Shown here: positions 1-6,534 of the stretch, piece by piece | Layout of the letters: every line of letters begins with the position of its first letter | Numbering within the stretch: the first letter of the stretch is position 1 | From: Pseudomonadota bacterium | GTDB taxonomy: Bacteria; Pseudomonadota; Alphaproteobacteria; Rhodobacterales; Rhodobacteraceae | Length of the DNA stretch: 6,992 nucleotides | Reading direction: 5' to 3' | NCBI GenBank assembly: GCA_021813645.1 | Contig: JAKAJW010000464.1 | Span: 1-6,992 of the forward strand | Program-made: the position numbers and the translations under genes | Notes under the pieces: generated by a model | The model's database searches: none | Told to the model about the DNA's origin: nothing | Seen by the model: the letters and a program-made list of their open reading frames with translations, nothing else

Positions 1-1853
1 TCGACAGCCAGATCGACCCCAACCACATCCAGTTCGCCGGCAAGACGGTGACGCTGGACGGGCCGCAGGGCGCCAGCGAATTCCACGGCACCGCCGTCGC
101 CTCGGTGATGGTGGGCACCGGCAACGGCGGGGCGATGATCGGCTTCGCGCCGGCGGCCAATCTCTTCGCCGGAACGCTGGACTACAATGCGGCGATCAAC
201 TGGACCCAGCTCGGCCAATACATGACCGACGCCAAGGCGGCCGGCGCGCTGGCGGTGAACAACTCCTGGGGCCTGGCCAGCGGCACCGTCGCCAACACCA
301 ATTTCGGCGCGCTCTTCGGCTCGGGCGCGGGGGCGAGCTATCTTTCGGCAGTGCGCGCCTATGCGGCCTCGGGCGTCGTCGTCTTCGCGGCGCAGAACGA
401 CTATACCGCGACCAGCATCGACGCGATGGCCGGGCTGCCGCAGGCCTATCCCGATCTGAAGCCGAGCTGGATCGCCGTCATCAACGCGATCCCGACGGTG
501 AGCGGCGACACGATCGTCAGCGCGACCCGCCTTTCGGCCCCCTGCGCCGAGGCGGCGACCTATTGCCTGGCGGCGAACGGCCAGACCGTGGTGGCAAGCA
601 ATTCCTCGACCACGGCGACGACGATCGGCGGCGGCGCCTCCTTCGCGGCGCCGCAGGTGACCGGCGCGCTGGCCCTGCTGGCCGAGGCCTTCCCGGGCCT
701 GACCCCGCAACAGCTGCGCGACCGGCTGCTGGCTACCGCCTATAACGGCTTTTTCACCCCGAGCGGAACGGTGACCTTCGCGCCGGGCGTGGTGCATGGC
801 TACAACGCCGAGTTTGGCATGGGCTTTCTCGATCTGAAGGCGGCGCTGCTGCCGATCGGCCAGGTCTCGGTGCCGACCGCCAGCGGCAGCAGCCTGCCGC
901 TGGGCCAAGCGGCGATCGCGGGCGGGCCGGCGAGCGGGACGGCGGTGGCCAGCGCCCTGGCCCGCAGCCAGATCGTGGCCGTCGATGCGATGGGCGGCGA
1001 CTTCACCGCGCCGGCCAGCGAGCTGGCGGCGCCGCCGGCCGCGCTGCAACTCGCCTCGCTGCGGCTGTCGCGGCTGTCGCCGGGCGCGGCGGCGGAAGCC
1101 GCGGGCTATGCCAGCGCCCTGCGGGCGGGCCGGGCCGAGGCGATGCTGGACCATGCCGACCTGATGGCCGATCCGAGCGCCGCGCAGCTTTTCGCCGGCC
1201 AACAAATGCCGCTGCTGTGGCGCGGCGGGCTGCGGCTATCGGCGCTGCGCGACGCCGGCCGGCTGAGCGGGGTGAGCCTGACCCAGGACCTGCCGCTGGG
1301 TCCGGCGGCGCTGCGGCTGGGGCTGACCGGCTTCGCCGAGGCGGGCGGCGTGCTGGGCGTCACCGTGCCGGGCGATACCGCCGCCGTCAGCGGCCGGACC
1401 GGGGCGCTGAGCCTGGGCCTGGCGGCGCCGCTGGCGCGCGGCCTGTCGCTGCGGGCGGAGGCCGAGCTGGGACTGGCCAGCGGCACCCCGGCCGGCATGG
1501 TCGCGAGCTTCGGAACGCTCGGCTACAACCGGGCGGGGATCGCCCTCGACCAGGCCGATGTGGTGCGGGCAGGCGATGTGCTGACGCTGTTCGCCCGCAC
1601 CCCGGTGGCAATCACCCGCGGCGCCGCGACCCTGGTGCTGCCGGTGTCCTATTCGTTGAACGGGCCGAGCTTCGCGCCGACCGACGTCAGCCTGAGCCCG
1701 GTGGCGCGCGAGGTCGACCTGGGGCTGGAATACGCCCGCCCGCTGGGCCTGGCGAGCGTCTGGCGCGCTGGCCTGTCGCTCGCCGTGAACGCCGGCAACC
1801 AGCCGAGCCGCACCGGGATCAATGCGGCGCTGGGGGTGGCGATCCGGTTCTGA
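1..1853 (+). CDS. Subtilisin-like (S8) serine protease with C-terminal outer-membrane beta-domain, autotransporter type; 5' end missing
   Basis: The reading frame is open from position 3, so the real start lies outside the window and the GTG at 48 is internal. The visible part is about 616 residues. The subtilase triad can be traced: a DSQID motif at positions 3-17 fits the catalytic Asp region (usual form DSGID), FHGTAVAS carries the catalytic His (codon 84-86), AAQN carries the oxyanion-hole Asn (396-398), and GASFAAPQVTG carries the catalytic Ser (639-641). Two cysteines (543-545 and 564-566) in a C..A..YCLAA context resemble the Cys pair of NalP-type autotransporter subtilases. After a linker (about 860-1200) come roughly 215 residues of alternating, Gly/Leu/Ala-rich strands ending in AIRF, a terminal-Phe ending typical of outer-membrane barrels. 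I infer export to the periplasm and then surface display or release of the protease; the signal peptide would be upstream. The barrel looks shorter than a usual 12-strand autotransporter domain. The substrate is unknown. The gene is convergent with rnj. Confidence 0.88.
   Translation, partial: DSQIDPNHIQFAGKTVTLDGPQGASEFHGTAVASVMVGTGNGGAMIGFAPAANLFAGTLDYNAAINWTQLGQYMTDAKAAGALAVNNSWGLASGTVANTNFGALFGSGAGASYLSAVRAYAASGVVVFAAQNDYTATSIDAMAGLPQAYPDLKPSWIAVINAIPTVSGDTIVSATRLSAPCAEAATYCLAANGQTVVASNSSTTATTIGGGASFAAPQVTGALALLAEAFPGLTPQQLRDRLLATAYNGFFTPSGTVTFAPGVVHGYNAEFGMGFLDLKAALLPIGQVSVPTASGSSLPLGQAAIAGGPASGTAVASALARSQIVAVDAMGGDFTAPASELAAPPAALQLASLRLSRLSPGAAAEAAGYASALRAGRAEAMLDHADLMADPSAAQLFAGQQMPLLWRGGLRLSALRDAGRLSGVSLTQDLPLGPAALRLGLTGFAEAGGVLGVTVPGDTAAVSGRTGALSLGLAAPLARGLSLRAEAELGLASGTPAGMVASFGTLGYNRAGIALDQADVVRAGDVLTLFARTPVAITRGAATLVLPVSYSLNGPSFAPTDVSLSPVAREVDLGLEYARPLGLASVWRAGLSLAVNAGNQPSRTGINAALGVAIRF
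84..641 (+). other. Peptidase S8 catalytic core landmarks (His, Asn, Ser)
   Basis: This span runs from the catalytic His codon (84-86, motif HGTAVAS) through the oxyanion Asn codon (396-398, motif AAQND) to the nucleophile Ser codon (639-641, motif GASFAAP). Order and spacing match the subtilase fold. The Ser motif is GAS-F-AAP rather than the common GTSMAAP, a tolerated variation in the family. The segment NNSWG (about 258-272) matches the conserved substrate-groove strand of autotransporter subtilases. The likely catalytic Asp is just upstream at codon 3-5, at the very edge of the window, so its identification is less secure. Confidence 0.8.
1200..1853 (+). other. Predicted beta-barrel / autotransporter-like C-terminal domain
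   Basis: The last 215-220 residues of the protease are a run of amphipathic strands separated by short turns. They begin near PLLWRGGLRLSAL and end in GINAALGVAIRF with a terminal aromatic residue, the usual signal for outer-membrane assembly. No cysteine occurs here and charged residues sit mainly at turns. I count about 8-10 candidate strands by eye, against 12 in classic autotransporter barrels. It may be a shortened barrel, or strands may be hidden in the linker. The assignment rests on pattern only. Confidence 0.6.
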
Positions 1854-1863
1854 GCGGTCGCGG
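1854..1863. other. Ten-base tail-to-tail intergenic gap between the protease gene and rnj
   Basis: Only GCGGTCGCGG separates the plus-strand TGA from the minus-strand TAG. It has no T-tract, and no stem long enough for an intrinsic terminator was found around it. The nearest symmetric element is the palindrome CAGCCGGCTG at 1876-1885, inside rnj and without a following T-run. Termination of both transcripts must occur inside the opposing gene or rely on Rho or collision. Confidence 0.7.
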
Positions 1864-3537
1864 CTATTCTTCCGACAGCCGGCTGAGCACCACCGTCACC
1901 TCGGGCTTCTTGCCGACCTCCTCGACGCAGGCGAGCCGCACCACGCGGCGGATCGCCTCGTCGAGCCGGTCGTCGTCGCGCAGGGTGCGGGCGTCGGCCG
2001 CCTCGAGGAATTCGGCCAGATCGGCCTCCAGCACCTCGGCCAGCACGCGGCCGGTCTTGCCCCGTTTTGGCAGGCCGATGATCTCGGCCCAGGCCTCACC
2101 GAGCGGCGCGTCGTCCTCGTCGAGGATCAGCGTGACCAACACGGCGCCGTTCAGCGCCAGCCGCAGCCGGTCGCGGATCACGCCCTCCATCGCGCCGACC
2201 AGCGCGGTGCCGTCAAGATAGACGCGGCCGGTCTCGATATATTCGGCGACCACCGGCTTCGGCCCGGTCACATCGACCATCATGCCATTGGTGACGACCT
2301 CGGCCGCCATGCCGCCCGCTTCGGCCAGCCGGGCATGGGCGCGCAGGTGGCGATGTTCGCCATGCATCGGGATCAGCATGGCCGGCTTCAGCGCCCGGTG
2401 GACCCGCTCCAGGTCCGGCCGGTTGGCATGGCCCGACACATGGTAGCGGCCGCCCTGATCGTCGATCACCTCGACGCCCATTTCCGAAAACGCGTTCATG
2501 ATCCGGATCACGCCGCGCTCGTTGCCGGGAATGGTCTTGGAGGAGAACAGGAAAGTGTCGCCCTCCTTCATCTCCAGCCCGAGATACTTGCCGCGCGACA
2601 GTTGCGCGGTGGCGGCGCGACGCTCGCCCTGGCTGCCGGTGACGATCAGCATCAGGTTCTGCCGCGGGATTTCCACCGCCTGTTCCGGCGGCACGGTGCC
2701 GGGGAAGTCGAACAGCACGCCAGTTTCCTGCGCCGCCGTCACCATCCGTCGCATCGCCCGGCCGAGCAGGCAGATCGAACGGCCGGCGGCGCGGCCGGCC
2801 TCGGCCAGCGTCTTCAGCCGCGCGACATTGGAGGCGAAGGTGGTGGCGACGACCATGCCGGGCGCCGCCTCGACCAGTTCGCGCAGCGGCGTGGCGAGCG
2901 CGCTTTCGCTGCGGCCGTCATGGGTGTTGAAGACATTGGTGGAATCGCAGGTGAGCAGCTTCACCCCTTCGGCGCCGATCTCCTCGAAGGCGGCCATGTC
3001 CCAGGCCTCGCCCACCACCGGCGCGGGGTCGAGCTTGAAGTCGCCGCTGTGCAGGATGCGGCCGGCCGGCGTGTCGATGATCAGCGCCGAGCTCTCCGGG
3101 ATCGAATGCGCGACCGGCACGAACTGAACCCGGAACGGGCCGAGTTGCACCGCCTCGGGGCGCGGCTCCAGCACGGTGACGACATTGCTGGGCTGGCCCT
3201 GGTCCTCGAGCTTCAGCCGGGCGATGGCGGCGGTGAAGCGGCGGCAATAGACCGGGGCGCGCAGCTGCGGCCAGAGATGGCCGAGGGCGCCGACATGGTC
3301 TTCATGCGCATGGGTCAGGAAGATACCGTCGATCCGGTCGGCGCGCGCGGCCAGCCAGGAGATGTCGGGCAGGATCAGGTCAACGCCGGGGGTCGTCTCC
3401 ATATCCGGGAAGGTGACGCCGAGATCAACGACGATCAGCCGCTCCCTGCCCTCCGGCCCGTAGCCGTAGACATAGCAGTTCATCCCGATCTCGCCCGCGC
3501 CGCCAAGCGGCAGGTAAATGAGGCGCGGTTCCTTCAT
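1864..3537 (-). CDS. rnj: Ribonuclease J (metallo-beta-lactamase / beta-CASP family)
   Basis: This 557-residue protein has the usual RNase J length. It opens with the family signature YLPLGGAGEIGMN (residues 8-20). The zinc-binding metallo-beta-lactamase motif HAHEDH is at 76-81, with further ligands at His144 (VAHSIPES) and in HSGDFK (163-168). The beta-CASP part contains GSQGE (301-305) and the RNase J hallmark HVSGHA (366-371), which contacts the RNA 5' end, followed by PMHGE (390-394, His392). The C-terminal domain (about 450-557) follows. RNase J is a cytoplasmic 5'-to-3' exonuclease and endonuclease acting in rRNA maturation and mRNA decay; in alphaproteobacteria it coexists with RNase E. 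The start is ATG, 10 bases after the coaX stop. No good Shine-Dalgarno is visible (GATATCGGGC precedes the ATG), so coupling to coaX translation is likely. It ends in TAG and is the last gene of the minus-strand unit here. Confidence 0.96.
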   Translation of the reverse strand: MKEPRLIYLPLGGAGEIGMNCYVYGYGPEGRERLIVVDLGVTFPDMETTPGVDLILPDISWLAARADRIDGIFLTHAHEDHVGALGHLWPQLRAPVYCRRFTAAIARLKLEDQGQPSNVVTVLEPRPEAVQLGPFRVQFVPVAHSIPESSALIIDTPAGRILHSGDFKLDPAPVVGEAWDMAAFEEIGAEGVKLLTCDSTNVFNTHDGRSESALATPLRELVEAAPGMVVATTFASNVARLKTLAEAGRAAGRSICLLGRAMRRMVTAAQETGVLFDFPGTVPPEQAVEIPRQNLMLIVTGSQGERRAATAQLSRGKYLGLEMKEGDTFLFSSKTIPGNERGVIRIMNAFSEMGVEVIDDQGGRYHVSGHANRPDLERVHRALKPAMLIPMHGEHRHLRAHARLAEAGGMAAEVVTNGMMVDVTGPKPVVAEYIETGRVYLDGTALVGAMEGVIRDRLRLALNGAVLVTLILDEDDAPLGEAWAEIIGLPKRGKTGRVLAEVLEADLAEFLEAADARTLRDDDRLDEAIRRVVRLACVEEVGKKPEVTVVLSRLSEE

Positions 3538-3547
3538 GCCCGATATC

Positions 3548-4327
3548 TCATGCGGGAGCGGTTTCCTTGTTGAAACGGTGCAGAACGGTCAGGCCGTGGA
3601 TGGTGAGGTCGTCATCGACCTTGTCAAAGAGCGTAAACGCCTGATCGAAGAGCGGCGCAAGCCCACCCGTGGCGATCACTTTCATCGGCCGGTCGCGTTC
3701 GATGCGAATTTGCCGCACGATCCCCTCGCACAGGCCGATATAGCCCCAGAAGATGCCCGACTGCATGCAGGCCACCGTATTGGTACCGATCGCCGATTGC
3801 GGTTTGGTTACGTCGACATGGGGCAGCGCGGCGGCGGCCATGTGCAGCGCCTCGAGGCTGAGGTTGACGCCGGGGGCGATCACCCCGCCGATATAGGCGC
3901 CGTCGGTATCCACCACGTCGAAGGTGGTGGCGGTGCCGAAATCGACCACGATCAGGTCGCCGCCGTAGCGGTCGAAGCCGGCCGCGGCATTCACCAGCCG
4001 GTCGGGACCGACGGTGGTGCCCTGGTCGACCCTCGGCGGCGCCGGCAGCCGGCATTCGGGCTTGCCGACGACCAGCGGCCGGCAATCGTAATAGCGGTTG
4101 CAGAGCACGCGCAGGTTGAAGACGACGCGCGGCACGGTCGAGGAGATGATCGCCTCGGTGATCGGCGCGTCGAGCTTGGTCAGGCTCATCAGCGAGGAGA
4201 GCCAGACGAAATATTCGTCGGCGGTGCGGCGGTGGTCGGTGGCGATCCGCCAGGATGCCAGGAAGGCGCTGCCGTCCCAGATCGCGAAGACGGTGTTGGT
4301 ATTGCCGCAGTCGATCGCGAGAAGCAT
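3548..4327 (-). CDS. coaX: Type III pantothenate kinase
   Basis: CoaX phosphorylates pantothenate to 4'-phosphopantothenate using ATP, the first committed step of coenzyme A synthesis, in the cytoplasm. Type III enzymes need a monovalent cation and resist CoA feedback. The 259 residues match the family length. Motifs in order: the N-terminal phosphate-binding MLLAIDCGNTNTVF (Asp6), VGPDRLVNA (107-115, Asp109), VVDFGTATTFD (127-137, Asp129), GGVIAPG (147-153), GTNT (181-184) and the second phosphate loop ATGGLA (219-224). The reading frame extends further upstream to 4552, but the ATG at 4325-4327 is the right start: it sits immediately before the conserved DCGNTNT motif and has a strong GAGGAG ribosome site six bases away. 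The upstream extension is Pro/Arg-rich sequence lying over birA. It sits 10 bases after birA and 10 bases before rnj. The name Baf has also been used for this family. Confidence 0.97.
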   Translation of the reverse strand: MLLAIDCGNTNTVFAIWDGSAFLASWRIATDHRRTADEYFVWLSSLMSLTKLDAPITEAIISSTVPRVVFNLRVLCNRYYDCRPLVVGKPECRLPAPPRVDQGTTVGPDRLVNAAAGFDRYGGDLIVVDFGTATTFDVVDTDGAYIGGVIAPGVNLSLEALHMAAAALPHVDVTKPQSAIGTNTVACMQSGIFWGYIGLCEGIVRQIRIERDRPMKVIATGGLAPLFDQAFTLFDKVDDDLTIHGLTVLHRFNKETAPA

Positions 4328-4333
4328 GGCCGT

Positions 4334-4339
4334 CTCCTC
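4334..4339 (-). promoter_or_regulatory. Ribosome binding site of coaX, overlapping the birA stop codon
   Basis: On the minus strand the sequence reads TGA-GGAGACGGCC-ATG. GAGGAG shares its first two bases with the birA TGA stop (4338-4340) and lies 6 bases before the coaX ATG. This decides the coaX start over the longer upstream reading frame. A ribosome terminating on birA would sit on this site, which suggests translational coupling. Confidence 0.85.
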
Positions 4340-5093
4340 AGAAGAACACCTCGGCCGCCGGGATGGCGCGCGGGCCCTGGGCCGTGCGCAGCACCAGCGC
4401 GCCGCTATCGTCCACCGTCTCGAAGGTGCCGAGATGGCTTTCGGTCCCGGTCCGGGCGGTGACGGTTTCGCCGATCCGGGCGGCGCGGGCAAGCCAGGCG
4501 GCGCGCACCGGGGCAAAGCCCTCTGCGGTAAAGCGCCGCTCCCAGCGGTCATAGGCGGGGGCGAGCAGGTCGAGGAAATCCTCGGCCGCGACCCGCGCGC
4601 CGGTCTCGTCGAGCAGGCTGACCGGGCGCAGCGCCCCCGGCTCCACCTCCGCCGCGCCGGGGGCGGCGGCGAGGTTGACGCCGATGCCGATGGCGAGATG
4701 GGCGACGCCGCCGCCCTGCCCCAGGCTTTCGAGCAGGATGCCAGCCACCTTGCCGCCGTTCAGCAGCACGTCGTTCGGCCATTTCAGCGCGAAGGACTCG
4801 GCCCGGCCGGTGGCGGCGACGAAGGCGTCGTAGAGCGCCAGCGCGGCGACGAAGCTGCGCAGCGCCACGACCTCGGGCCGCTCGGTCGGGTGCAGCAGCA
4901 GGGTGGCGGCGAAATTGCCCGCCGGCATCGACCAGGCCCGGCCGCGGCGGCCGCGGGCGGCGGTCTGACGATGGGCGAGGATCCAGGTCGGCCGGCGCAG
5001 CGAGGCCGCCAGACGCGCGGCCTCGGCATTGGTGCTGTCGGTGGTGGCGAGCACGTGGCGCGCCACCCCCTCGGGCCAGGCGTCAGTGGACAA
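4338..5093 (-). CDS. birA: Biotin--[acetyl-CoA-carboxylase] ligase, monofunctional (no HTH repressor domain)
   Basis: The enzyme activates biotin with ATP to biotinyl-5'-AMP and transfers it to a lysine of carboxylase carrier domains such as AccB. The 251 residues start directly in the catalytic domain: DSTN (19-22), the biotin/AMP loop GRRGRAW (48-54, family form GRGRRGRxW), KWPND (104-108), GGKVAGILLE (113-122) and IGIGVN (135-140). A small C-terminal beta domain follows (about 205-251). There is no N-terminal helix-turn-helix, so unlike E. coli BirA it should not repress biotin genes by direct DNA binding. The best start is a TTG at 5091-5093 overlapping the end of nuoN by 11 bases, with no clear ribosome site. 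An in-frame GTG at 5064-5066 is the alternative, but its GAGGGG abuts the codon with too little spacing. The N-terminal nine residues are therefore uncertain; the rest is secure. Confidence 0.95.
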   Translation of the reverse strand: MSTDAWPEGVARHVLATTDSTNAEAARLAASLRRPTWILAHRQTAARGRRGRAWSMPAGNFAATLLLHPTERPEVVALRSFVAALALYDAFVAATGRAESFALKWPNDVLLNGGKVAGILLESLGQGGGVAHLAIGIGVNLAAAPGAAEVEPGALRPVSLLDETGARVAAEDFLDLLAPAYDRWERRFTAEGFAPVRAAWLARAARIGETVTARTGTESHLGTFETVDDSGALVLRTAQGPRAIPAAEVFF

Positions 5094-6522
5094 GTGCCGC
5101 CGCCGCCGTCTGGGCGAAGCTGCCCACGCCGAACAGGTTGACCACGCCGATCAGCATCACCGCGGCCGAGCCCATCAGGCCGATCCAGGCCCCCGGCGCC
5201 ATCGGCGCGGCATCGAGGCCGTCCTGGGCTTCGCCGAAGTACATGTAGAAGACGATCCGCAGGTAGTAGAAAGCGCCGATCACCGAGGCGATGACGCCGA
5301 GGATGGCGAGCCAGGCCATGCCGGCATCGACCGCCGCCTTCAGCACGTAGAACTTGGCGAAGAAGCCGACCATCGGCGGCACCCCGGCCAGCGAGAACAT
5401 CAGCACCAGCACGGCCAGCGCCTTCAGCGGATCGCGGCGCGAATACATCTTGAGGCTGGCGATGTCGGTGACCGGTTGGCCGTCCTTCTGCATCGACAGG
5501 ACGAAGGCGAAGGTGCCGACGTTCATGGTGACGTAGATCGCCATGTAGATCAGCATCGCCTGCACGCCCCCGGCAGTGCCGGCGGCAAGCCCCATCAGCG
5601 CGAAGCCCATATGCGAGATCGAGGAATAGGCCATCAGACGCTTGATGTCGGTCTGGCCGATCGCGGCGATCGCGCCGAGGAACATCGACAGCACCGACAG
5701 CAGTGCCAGGATCTGGCCCCATTCCTGCGGCGCGGAGCCGAAGGCGCCTTCCGCCAGCCGGGCGATCAGCGCCATCGCCGCGACCTTGGGCGCGGTGGCG
5801 AAGAAGGCCGTCACCGGGGTCGGCGCGCCCTCGTAGACGTCGGGCGTCCACATGTGGAACGGCACCGCCGAGACCTTGAAGGCGAGGCCGGCGAGCAGGA
5901 ACACCAGGCCGAACAGCAGGCCGAGCGGCATTTGCCCCGCCGTCACCGTACTGACGATGCCGGAGAACAGCGTGGTGCCGGCGAAGCCGTAGGTGAGCGA
6001 GGCGCCGTAGAGCAAAAGCCCCGAGGACAGCGCGCCGAGCACGAAGTATTTCAGGCCGGCCTCGGTGGAGCGGGCATCGTCGCGCCGGATCGAGGCGACG
6101 ACGTAGAGCGAGAGCGACTGCAGCTCCAGTCCCATGTAGAGCGACATCAGGTCGCCCGCCGAGACCATCACCATCATGCCAACGATCGAGAACGCGATCA
6201 GCACCGGGTATTCGAAGCGCAGCATGTCGCGGCGCACCATGTAGTCATGTCCGATCACCAGCACCGCGGCGGCCGATAGCAGAACCGCGATCTTGGCGAA
6301 GCGGGCGAAACTGTCGTCGATGAACATGCCGCCGAAGGCGGTGCGCTGGCCGGTCGCGGTGCCGATCCAGGCCGCCAGGATCACGAAGACCGCGGCGGTC
6401 GCCCAGGTGAGCAGGCTGCCGCAGCGGTCCTTGCCGGTGTAGACCGCGAACATCAGCGCCGCCATGGCATAGAGCGACAGCAGGACTTCCGGCAGGACGG
6501 TGGAGAAATCGCCAGGGGTCAT
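5083..6522 (-). CDS. nuoN: NADH-quinone oxidoreductase subunit N (complex I membrane arm)
   Basis: NuoN is one of three antiporter-like proton-translocating subunits of respiratory complex I in the inner membrane. The 479-residue length is normal and 14 hydrophobic segments can be counted, beginning at residues 9-28 and ending near 446-468. Hallmark residues are present: Glu133 in MGLELQSLSLY, Lys216 in FKVSAVPFHMWTPDVYEGAP, Lys246 in TAPKVAAM, and Lys390 in GFFAKFYVL. These match the charged residues of the central proton pathway in the family, and KRLMAYSSISHMG (294-306) is the conserved antiporter-family motif. The ATG at 6520-6522 has a GAGGA ribosome site seven bases upstream, overlapping the nuoM stop. 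The last 11 bases overlap birA. It appears intact and functional. Confidence 0.97.
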   Translation of the reverse strand: MTPGDFSTVLPEVLLSLYAMAALMFAVYTGKDRCGSLLTWATAAVFVILAAWIGTATGQRTAFGGMFIDDSFARFAKIAVLLSAAAVLVIGHDYMVRRDMLRFEYPVLIAFSIVGMMVMVSAGDLMSLYMGLELQSLSLYVVASIRRDDARSTEAGLKYFVLGALSSGLLLYGASLTYGFAGTTLFSGIVSTVTAGQMPLGLLFGLVFLLAGLAFKVSAVPFHMWTPDVYEGAPTPVTAFFATAPKVAAMALIARLAEGAFGSAPQEWGQILALLSVLSMFLGAIAAIGQTDIKRLMAYSSISHMGFALMGLAAGTAGGVQAMLIYMAIYVTMNVGTFAFVLSMQKDGQPVTDIASLKMYSRRDPLKALAVLVLMFSLAGVPPMVGFFAKFYVLKAAVDAGMAWLAILGVIASVIGAFYYLRIVFYMYFGEAQDGLDAAPMAPGAWIGLMGSAAVMLIGVVNLFGVGSFAQTAAAALVH

Positions 6523-6529
6523 GTCATCG

Positions 6530-6534
6530 TCCTC
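6530..6534 (-). promoter_or_regulatory. Ribosome binding site of nuoN, overlapping the nuoM stop codon
   Basis: The minus strand reads TGA-GGACGATGAC-ATG. GAGGA shares two bases with the nuoM TGA (6533-6535) and lies 7 bases before the nuoN ATG. This supports the chosen nuoN start and coupled translation of nuoM and nuoN. An ATG two bases before the start codon opens only ATG-ACA-TGA in another frame. Confidence 0.8.

Noticed and set aside
1876..1885. Palindrome CAGCCGGCTG near the 3' end of rnj, considered as part of a terminator
   Set aside because: Only 10 bases, inside coding sequence, no adjacent T-tract; such short palindromes are common at this GC content.
1217..2221. A 334-codon plus-strand open frame running through the protease end into rnj
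   Set aside because: Arg/Gly/Ala-rich shadow of the protease beta-domain; the protease frame ends in a proper terminal-Phe strand, so no frameshifted extension is needed.
1822..3573. A 583-codon plus-strand open frame lying antisense over all of rnj
   Set aside because: Its product is rich in His, Arg, Gln, Asp and Gly without family motifs, the usual look of the antisense frame of a GC-rich gene. The minus strand here encodes a clear, complete RNase J.
3910..3930. Perfect 7-bp inverted repeat (CCACCAC / GTGGTGG, 7-base loop) inside coaX
   Set aside because: It arises from codons of the conserved ATTFDVV motif, lies mid-gene and has no T-run; not a credible terminator or operator without other evidence.
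4328..4552. Upstream extension of the coaX frame by 75 codons
   Set aside because: The extension is Pro/Arg-rich and overlaps birA; the ATG at 4325-4327 has a strong ribosome site and begins right at the conserved family N-terminus.
4784..5851. A 355-codon minus-strand open frame spanning the birA/nuoN boundary
   Set aside because: It is an out-of-frame shadow of nuoN and birA with Arg/Pro/Gly-rich composition; both real genes are intact in their own frames, so this is not a fusion or frameshift.
5029..6279. A 416-codon plus-strand open frame antisense to nuoN
   Set aside because: The product is dominated by His/Arg/Glu/Gln runs and mirrors the codon structure of nuoN; no recognisable domain or ribosome site.
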